A model generated the notes under the pieces. That model made no database searches. It was not told the origin of the DNA and saw nothing but the letters and a program-made list of their open reading frames with translations. DNA of 40,457 bases from positions 29,109 to 69,565 of the forward strand of contig NW_019773568.1 in NCBI RefSeq assembly GCF_001039355.2, written 5' to 3'. The DNA is from Lingula anatina (Eukaryota; Brachiopoda; Lingulata; Lingulida; Lingulidae). Made by a program: the position numbers and the translations under genes. Numbering within the stretch: position 1 is the first letter of the stretch; the number at the start of each line of letters is the position of its first letter. Below, piece by piece: positions 33,733 to 40,457 of the stretch.

Positions 33733-33921
33733 AGAGCGCATTCAGAACAGCGAACTAACAGATCCGCGTTTCAAATATTACTGACCCACTTGAATGCTTG
33801 TTGTGTAATCCCCGCGGGGAATTTATTCAGTGTCTAATCGGGAATTAAGCGGCAGGCTTTTTAATGGGTCGCCATATTTGATCCGCGGGTCTGTTAGTCT
33901 GCTGTTCTGAACGGGCTCTGA
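33733..33921. mobile_element. MITE with long imperfect terminal repeats
   Basis: The left end AGAGCGCATTCAGAACAGC..ACTAACAGATCCGCG pairs with the right end CGCGGGTCTGTTAGTCTGCTGTTCTGAACGGGCTCT, giving inverted arms of about 50 bases. The centre holds CCCCGCGGGG. It belongs to the same family as 18841-19081. Confidence 0.75.
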
Positions 33922-34602
33922 TATAGCCTTGAATTGTGTCTAAGTCATAATCCGACACACAGAAACATTACAGATATTATTGTTAATAGGAAACATAAGG
34001 GTGTTTACACAGAGACACGGGTTTCTGGTGCTGTCGTCCCTTCAGCGTCCTCGGTATATCTTTGGTCACACAAGAGAGGCACAAAGCGGTGATAAAGTTA
34101 GCAGTTCTGGGTTAAGAAGGACTTACTCTTCATCAAGGCGAAGCATACCTGTGCATGTATCTGTACGGTGTGATCTCTACCAGTTCCACAGGTTGAAGTT
34201 TTCTCACCCTCTGATATCACAAGGCCCTCTGGTACAGATCACAGAGATGAAAGAGATTCAACAATTTTGTAATTAAGAGACTTCTAACGACCCCAGCGAG
34301 GAGATTCTTCACTAAATATTCACAGCCTTAATTGTCCCTTGTCTGCCTGGAGTTAACGTCATCGCTCAGTGGGCAGTGTGGAGGGGGTTCGCAGCGGGTG
34401 TTGATTGTTATATATAATACGCATACATACAGGTATCTCAGATAAAAGAATGCAGGAACTGGCCTTGACCCGTGTTGGCTATTAAGCGTTTGACCGCAAT
34501 GTGTCCACTGCCATTCTAGTTCTTACATTGCGGAGATTGAAAAATTGTAGTCTATATTAAGTCATCATCAAGCACTTCGCGGTCTTAACCAAGAGACAGC
34601 AA
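33922..34602. other. Intergenic and 5' flank of the P450 gene
   Basis: No exon is recognised. A 98-codon open frame (33980-34276) has no domain I recognise and is probably chance. The 250 bases before the ATG have TATATAATA at 34412-34420, too far upstream to be called a TATA box. The true 5' UTR start is unknown. Confidence 0.4.
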
Positions 34603-35212
34603 ATGGCTAACGTCGTACAGAGTCTCTTCCAGTATTTTTCAACTGCCGGCCTGCCAACAGTTTTGATATTCGTGGTAGTGCTGTTGTTAAGTCTGTGGAT
34701 GCTGTCGTCGAGGAATCCTCGGGTGAACTGGCCGCCCGGACCTCTCTGTTTCCCCGTGGTGGGATGTCTCCCACAGATGATGATCAGCGGTAGGAGAAGA
34801 CAACCTACGGATCTTCTTCCATGGTATGATACATACGGAGATATCATGCACGTCAAATTTGGTGAGCAACACGCGATAATGCTGGGAACTTATGAACTGA
34901 TCCAAGAGGCTTTCGTGAAGAATGCAGCCACAGTCAGTGCTAGACCAACATGGATATATCGTTTGAGTCGAATAGTTGGGAAGGACGGTAAGCACGAGAT
35001 TTTAAACTACCAGGCAGGCACACAGGTACCCTGTAGCCCTAGGATTTTGCCCTAGGATTTTGATTTTTGGTGGTGGTGGGGGGGGGGGGGGCAAAAGATT
35101 AAAAATGTTGGACAGTAGCCTAGGACAGTTAACAGAAACTAAAAGAATGCCACTTTAACCACACGTGAAAGTAACATTTTTATAGTGATTTATTCCCGCA
35201 GCACACACGAAG

Positions 35213-35275
<63 letters not shown>

Positions 35276-38200
35276 CGTGGTATCCTAATTAAACATTAGG
35301 GATTAATCAGTTTCCTCATGTTATTTAGATTAACTTGAGTAGGTCATTTTCTAGAGGTTTGTTTTCATTCATTGGACAATTGATAAATTACATTCCTTAA
35401 AATTTTATTACTTTAAATCCTCAAGACAAAAAAAAATATTAGACCGAACTACATACTTGTTATGTTGGATAATTCTAGACGGATAGGCTAGTTAATTTGG
35501 ATGATAATGTCTTGGGCATCAAAGCAAACTGCACCTTTATTACCTAATTGGGGCGCCACTCTGGAGTCAAGGGCTTGAGACGGCCAGTGGACCGTGGTCC
35601 ATCCCCCATTATTTTGTGCTGGTGACATTCGAACACAGTGGAAGGCGGGTGATTTCACACAAACTGTCCGGTGTGACAGGAATGGTACCCTGCGGGGGTA
35701 CAGTCATTAAATCTCGGCTCCATTGGGACGACACATGGGAAGGCGTGTGAGAGGCGGAGAGACTATTAAAAGATTAGGCGGTTTTCCTTAGGGCCCTCTT
35801 TCACACAGACCACGAATCCCACGAATCGCCAGGAATTGACAAATTTCAGGATTCGTGAGGATTCGTGAGATTTTGCCAATTTTCTGGTCTAATTCGACAC
35901 ACTCACGATTCAGTTACGATACAGGTGCGATAGTGTTACGAATATTCATGGGATTCGGCTGGAATCGCACGAATATTGTCCAGAAATTCACTACGATTAT
36001 TTGGAATCGTGAGTTCGTGGCCAAAACTTTGAACAGCTCAAACTTTTTGCCACGAATTCCCGATTGATCAAGAATTGAAAGAACTGACTACGATTATATA
36101 CGAATCTGTTAAGAACTTCACGAACTGATTACGATTCAACCACGAATCCTGAAATTCTCAATTCCTGGCGATTCGTCGGATTCGTGGTCTGTGTGAAATA
36201 GGGGCATCAAAGTTTTTGCCACAAATTCTTGTTGGTCAAGAAGTGCAAGAACTGACTACGAATATATACGAATCTGTTAAGAACTTCACGAACTGATTAC
36301 GATTCAACCACGAATCGTAAAATTTGTCAATTCATGGCCATTCGTGGGATTCGTGGTCTGTGTGAAATAGGGGCGTTACATGTGCGTCCGCCAGTTTTAG
36401 GTCGTGGCTTTGTAAAGCCATGGCTCAACTCGATGTGAATGCGGCCATACACTTACCCCAATAATGCGACTAACCCCGACTATCTCCGGACTAACATTCC
36501 AAAGACTATCATTCCCGTCACACCTGAGCCTGTGTAACTCAAGAAGAGATCAGATGATCAAATCTGATGGCTTAAGATACTCTTAGTAATGGCTCAATCT
36601 TATTATTATCAGAAACAAAATTGTACATATAATTTATCGCGTGTTCATCTGGTGTTAATATTAATTAAGCTAGTGTGTGCAGAAAGAGAAAAACGTAAAT
36701 TGTAAGGATGCACACATGTATATAAAGAAGTTATACTGGCTAACAAATTGATAATTATATAAACTGCAGGGGCTGGCGTTATATTTAAATCCGGGCACGC
36801 ATGGAAAGAGCTGAGGAGATTCACGCTCTCGTCTCTTCGAGATCTCGGCCTCGGGAGAAAAAGTTTACAAGAAAGAATTCAGGATGAAGCTCGATATTTG
36901 GTACAAAACATTGAAGATGAAAATGGGAAGGCTTTCTGTCCCACTGGAAGGATTGGGAAAGCTGTCAGCAATATTATCTCTATCATTGTGTTTGGAGCCA
37001 GGTAAACCAAAAAAAAAAAAAAAAAAACTTCTCATTGTCCATTTATTGTTAAAATGCAAATAATGACTGTTAGTAGAAAGTGAATATGCTGCAGGTACCG
37101 GTACTTAAAGGCAAAAAAAGTTGGAAAAAATATTACGACAGCCTTTTGTTGAAAAAACATTACAATAGAATCGATTGATATTTTTACAGAATGTAAAGAG
37201 CACAAAGTAATCTGAACCACCGTGTTATAACTTTTTTATTTAAAAAAGGTCATTTTGTTGCCAACAATTTCAGAAATGACTATAATGACACCCCAGAAAT
37301 GCTGCCAGTTTTGGAGCAAGCCATAAGGACTGGCCAGGGAATACTGTCCCTCACTAACTTGTCGCGCATTTTACCGGTAAATAATTTCTTTATTGTCTTT
37401 TTATGTGTTGTTCATTTTACCTATTCATTTTTCATTTTTCATGTTATTACTTTAATATATATATAATATCCAGTTATTCTTAATCCTAATTTGAGCATTT
37501 CATTTAATAGAAGTGGCATAAAATGTCACTAAGCACAAGGCTGTCGTTTGATTAATAAAATTGAATAATTGTAATTACAGATGAAAAAGGTATTCGCTCT
37601 CATTGACAAGCTATATAGTTTGATACGACAAGAAGTCGAACGTCACCGCCAGTCCTTTGATCCAGCTGACATCCGGGACTTCATTGACCTCTACATTAAG
37701 GTCACACAAGATGGACATGATCCCGAGGTCTACACAGGTACGTACCAGGTAACTGTTACAGGTCATGTTAAAGAACCTGTCTGAAACCGGTTTCATTTGA
37801 TTTACGTGACGAATAAAAAGTGAGTAGACGTCTAGTTACATTTTCCCAAAGAAATAGTAAAAAATATTTTTCAGTCTATTAACTATTTCAGAATGGAACG
37901 TATTTCGCATCATCGTTGATCTATATTTGGCTGGCACCGACACAACAGCGAATACTTTGAGATGGTCCCTGGTTCATATGGTAAATCATCCGGACGTTCA
38001 GAAGAGGGTGCAACAGGAAATTGATCAGGTAACAACAAATATGGTGACAGATAGAGAAAGAAGGCTATTTGGGGTGCCAAACTATTGGCATTATTAGCAG
38101 TTTATGGCTCTATTCCCATAGATTTTAGATCGATCTATCCCCGCGGGGAGTCTCACTAGATTACTTTCAGATAATCCGACTTAAATGTCCGTCCCGCCTA

Positions 38201-39517
38201 CTACAAGCTGTAAGGGGGTAATTAACCTTCGTGTCCGCCCGGCTGACAGCTATTTAGCGTGAACCCCCAGGGAGTTAGGTCGATCTAAAGTAGGTCGATC
38301 TAATCTATGGAAATGGGGTGTATGTCTATTTTACTAGATCCACGGTTTTATCGGCATTATATTTATTGCCGTTTTATTCAAGGTCATAGGTCAAGATCGC
38401 GTTGCCAAGATGGAGGACAAGGAAAGGATGTCATTTACGGAAGCAACCATCCTGGAGGTCTTTCGTATGTCACCGGTTGGTTAGTAGTTTATTTGCATTT
38501 TATTCTTGAAATTCAATTCTTAGTAAGATTCTTCGTCTCCCTAGTACAAAAAGGGAAAATTGGTGACTTTCACTCGTGACTTTACATTTTGCAAATTTGG
38601 AGCTCACTGAAAAGTTTATGGATGGTTTTTTCTCACCCATTTTGAACAGGAAATGATAGGTGATTATAGGGATCTTAAGCCAAATATACAAACCCAATGC
38701 ACCTCGCACGCCTGCAAAATATATGAAAACAAACTATTATTTAATGCCATCAGCTCCTTTTGGAGTTCCCCATGCCACCAGTGAAACTACCAACTTGGCC
38801 GGACACACAATTCCCAAGGGGACCATGATACTGGGAGATTTGTACCGGGTTCTCCACGATAAGAATAACTTCGAGGATCCTTACAAGTTCAAACCAGAAA
38901 GATGGCTGGATAGCGATGGGAAAGTGATCAAGTCGGACAAACTGATACCGTTTTCTATGGGTATGCAGCAGTACATGTGTTCTATTCTTAAATCCATTAT
39001 ATCTCATAAGTTAAAAAGACAAATAATAATAATAATAGTAATAATTATGATTATAATTGCACTCATGCATCAACATAAAATAACTGTCTTATATATATTG
39101 TAAATGTAAACATCATACCTCAACCGACTCTATTACGCAAACCACAGCCATTAAAATGACATAATTAAACTCATTGTAGTAGAAGGTCCTTAGTTCGATT
39201 CAGATCAGGCCATATTCGGACTAAGTAAACCTAAACCAAGGATGGGAGTACTAAAGATCTATATTATTTATTTCATTTTTATTTTTCAATTCATTTTAAA
39301 TGCTCCTGCTTTATTCATTTATTTATTTATTTCAGGACCCCGTATTTGCCTGGGCAAGGGACTGGCGGAAATGGAATCGTTCATTTTCTTCACCACGTTG
39401 CTTCAGAATTTTACCTTCAAAGTACCAGAAGGCGAGAAACCACCCGATGGAGTAGAAGGCCTCAACACGTTCACTTTCACGCCATACCCCTACAACGTGT
39501 GCGCTGTTAGACGCTAG
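34603..39517 (+). CDS. Cytochrome P450, CYP2 type, complete
   Basis: Eight exons: 34603-34987, 36770-37001, 37274-37376, 37581-37737, 37892-38028, 38383-38479, 38754-38960, 39336-39517. They join to 499 codons plus TAG. An N-terminal membrane anchor (about 17-34) is followed by the hinge WPPGP (43-47), helix C WKELR (140-144), I-helix AGTDTT (306-311), ExxR as EVFR (363-366), PERW (418-421) and the haem loop FSMGPRICLG (437-446) with Cys444 as the iron ligand. Length and motifs fit a microsomal monooxygenase of the CYP2 clan that takes electrons from NADPH-P450 reductase; the substrate cannot be told. Exon 6 was ended at 38479 (G|GTTAGT) because only this donor keeps the frame into PFGVPHAT. 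There is no sign of inactivation. Confidence 0.94.
35217..35268. repeat. TA microsatellite in P450 intron 1
   Basis: About 25 uninterrupted TA units lie in the first intron, 230 bases after exon 1. No function is implied. It should be highly length-polymorphic and could form cruciforms. Confidence 0.95.
35620..36530. mobile_element. Nested MITE complex in P450 intron 1
   Basis: Pieces of the GTGTGACAGGAATGG family flank pieces of the GCATTCA/TTTGTAAAGCC family (35686-35790 and 36376-36450). The latter is split by the CACGAATC element at 35791-36375. The order of the outer pieces on the left differs from the uninterrupted copy at 19309-19480, so the outer layer has been rearranged. No open frame of note. 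Confidence 0.6.
35791..36375. mobile_element. 585-bp MITE rich in ACGAATC/GATTCGT, TTA target duplication
   Basis: The left end GGGCCCTCTTTCACACAGACC and the right end GGTCTGTGTGAAATAGGGGCG form terminal inverted repeats that extend through CACGAATCC. TTA flanks both sides (35788-35790 and 36376-36378). The uninterrupted relative at 19005-19030 shows the empty site. The TTA duplication fits PIF/Harbinger-type transposition. The right part is tandemly duplicated (36041-36207 and 36208-36374). ACGAATC-like words recur on both strands through the whole element. Confidence 0.85.
38109..38317 (+). mobile_element. 209-bp GATCGATC MITE in P450 intron 5
   Basis: Same element as 22033-22241, in the opposite orientation. 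The ends CCCATAGATTTTAGATCGATC and GGTCGATCTAATCTATGG are inverted. It ends only 65 bases before exon 6, between the likely branch region and the rest of the intron, so it has not destroyed the acceptor. Confidence 0.85.
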
Positions 39518-40000
39518 AACGGAGATACACTGTACCTTACTATGAATGTACCGGTTACTACTTGTACATGGACAACAGTATCTGTATAAATACATCAGAT
39601 AATCCGAGTCTGACACGTGACTGTCAGACTGACGGTATCTAAACTAAAATACTTCGTTTAGTCTCGAAATGGTTTTCGTGCTTTTCCTCTTGGCAATAAC
39701 GTTTTTAATGTATCGCTGCAAAGAACGTCGTGCAGTTGTTTAAGTATATATTGATCAATAGATTCGTACTTTGAAAACCATAGATACGTGCACTGGGGCG
39801 GATGAAGATCCTTTTCTGCAATGTGCCTGAAAGGATTATTCTTTTAATGAGGCGGGGAAAGTTTGATTGCTCCAAGAACTGTACACGTTACAAGTAATAG
39901 TGCTCATGCCAACTAGTGTACAGAGGTATACAGTGTATGTACGTATGAGTATCGTATGTAAAACTGATTATACGCTTTTTTCAGCGTATGAGAATAAACG
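39518..40000 (+). other. P450 3' UTR with AATAAA signal
   Basis: After the TAG, an AATAAA hexamer lies at 39993-39998 and is the best polyadenylation signal in the 480 bases downstream. An imperfect hairpin (TACGCTTTTTTCAGCGTA, 39971-39988) precedes it. The actual cleavage site is not known. Confidence 0.5.
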
Positions 40001-40457
40001 TATAGCTATAAACAGCGCATGAGTTTGTTTTTGAAGCTTATCAAAACATTTCATCTCCCCCGCGTATGAAAAGATGTATACAACGAAGGCCGAAGTACCC
40101 TTTGCGTTGCGTAATTTTCCTCACACGTTTGAGTGCGACATTACCTTTTAATACATCGACCCAGTTTTTGACTTTTAACTGCAGGCAGACATGGCACATC
40201 TAGGTTTCTGGTTGAATGTTTATATACGTGTTTTCTCCCACTGAAGGCCTGAAAAAATTTGCCACTATTATATCTTTCAATTATGCCGTACCTACCACAC
40301 AAAGCAAGGTGTACTGTATGGGTGGGGAAGAGTCCCCTTCTCTCTTAAGCCAAGCAAGATGGGTTGTACGGGTGAGGAGCAGTCGCCTGCGCTCTCTCCA
40401 CTTATTTGCTCATTTTCCTCGCTACCCTACCATGATAAGGGACTGAAAGGGGGAGAC
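40001..40457. other. Right edge, no gene recognised
   Basis: I see no exon on either strand. Two diverged direct repeats of about 45 bases lie at 40302-40350 and 40351-40400 (GCAAGGTGTACTGTATGGGTG against GCAAGATGGGTTGTACGGGTG). A short run, ATCGACCCAGTTTTTGAC (40154-40171), also occurs in intron 8 of copy B (10663-10680). Confidence 0.4.

Noticed and set aside
33980-34276. 98-codon frame upstream of the P450
   Set aside because: No domain, no splice context and no conservation evidence. It is compatible with chance in a less AT-rich stretch.
36041-36374. Possible CRISPR-like or iteron array of ACGAATC words
   Set aside because: The spacing is irregular, the words occur on both strands, and the whole lies within a MITE with terminal inverted repeats in an animal intron.
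1-40457. tRNA or rRNA genes
   Set aside because: I saw no cloverleaf with A and B boxes and no rRNA core sequence on either strand. A covariance-model scan would be needed to exclude small RNA genes.

Overview
This is animal nuclear DNA. It is AT-rich and holds multi-exon genes with GT-AG introns, microsatellites and many small inverted-repeat transposons. I think it comes from a marine invertebrate, perhaps an invertebrate deuterostome such as a lancelet. The grounds are death-domain TNF receptors in tandem, a CYP2-type P450 next door, and an intronic repeat ending in CCTTGGCGGAGGT of a kind common in aquatic animals. The species is inference only. All recognisable genes lie on the + strand.

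Positions 1-32207 hold a tandem array of TNF-receptor-superfamily genes that I reconstructed by splicing. Each is built from nine coding exons: signal peptide (exon 1), a cysteine-rich ectodomain with 20 cysteines (exons 1-6), one transmembrane helix (exon 6), a cytoplasmic death domain split over exons 7 and 8, and a Ser-rich tail (exon 9). Four partial copies are visible: A (831-7438, exons 1 to part of 9), B (7902-11395, exons 4-9), C (20881-27699, exons 1-7) and D (27872-31751, exons 3-8). A fifth remnant is a piece of exon 1 at 17902-17929. All splice sites and phases agree between copies and no copy has an internal stop. The truncations sit at single N bases, so they look like assembly breaks rather than dead genes. 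Copies A, C and D are one type; B is a diverged second type. The products are expected to be cell-surface receptors that signal through death-domain adaptors. The only complete tail (B) ends in ETCV, a class I PDZ ligand.

Single Ns at 7439, 13289, 27722 and 32208 join five contigs. Sequence on the two sides of the first three joins is redundant. The clearest case is 12241-13288 against 13290-14340. The scaffold therefore probably contains unmerged haplotypes or overlaps, and the true number of receptor genes may be two to four.

Positions 11396-20100 and 31752-34600 are intergenic and rich in foldback elements. They include a 2.07-kb element with about 150-bp terminal inverted repeats (15796-17868). 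A 1.5-kb flank (14299-15795) recurs at 32209-33710, and the match stops exactly at the end of that element.

Positions 34603-39517 hold a complete 8-exon cytochrome P450 of the CYP2 type (499 residues) with all the expected motifs. Its introns carry a long TA microsatellite, nested MITEs, and a MITE also found in opposite orientation in intron 1 of receptor C. Nothing convincing is seen beyond its 3' UTR.
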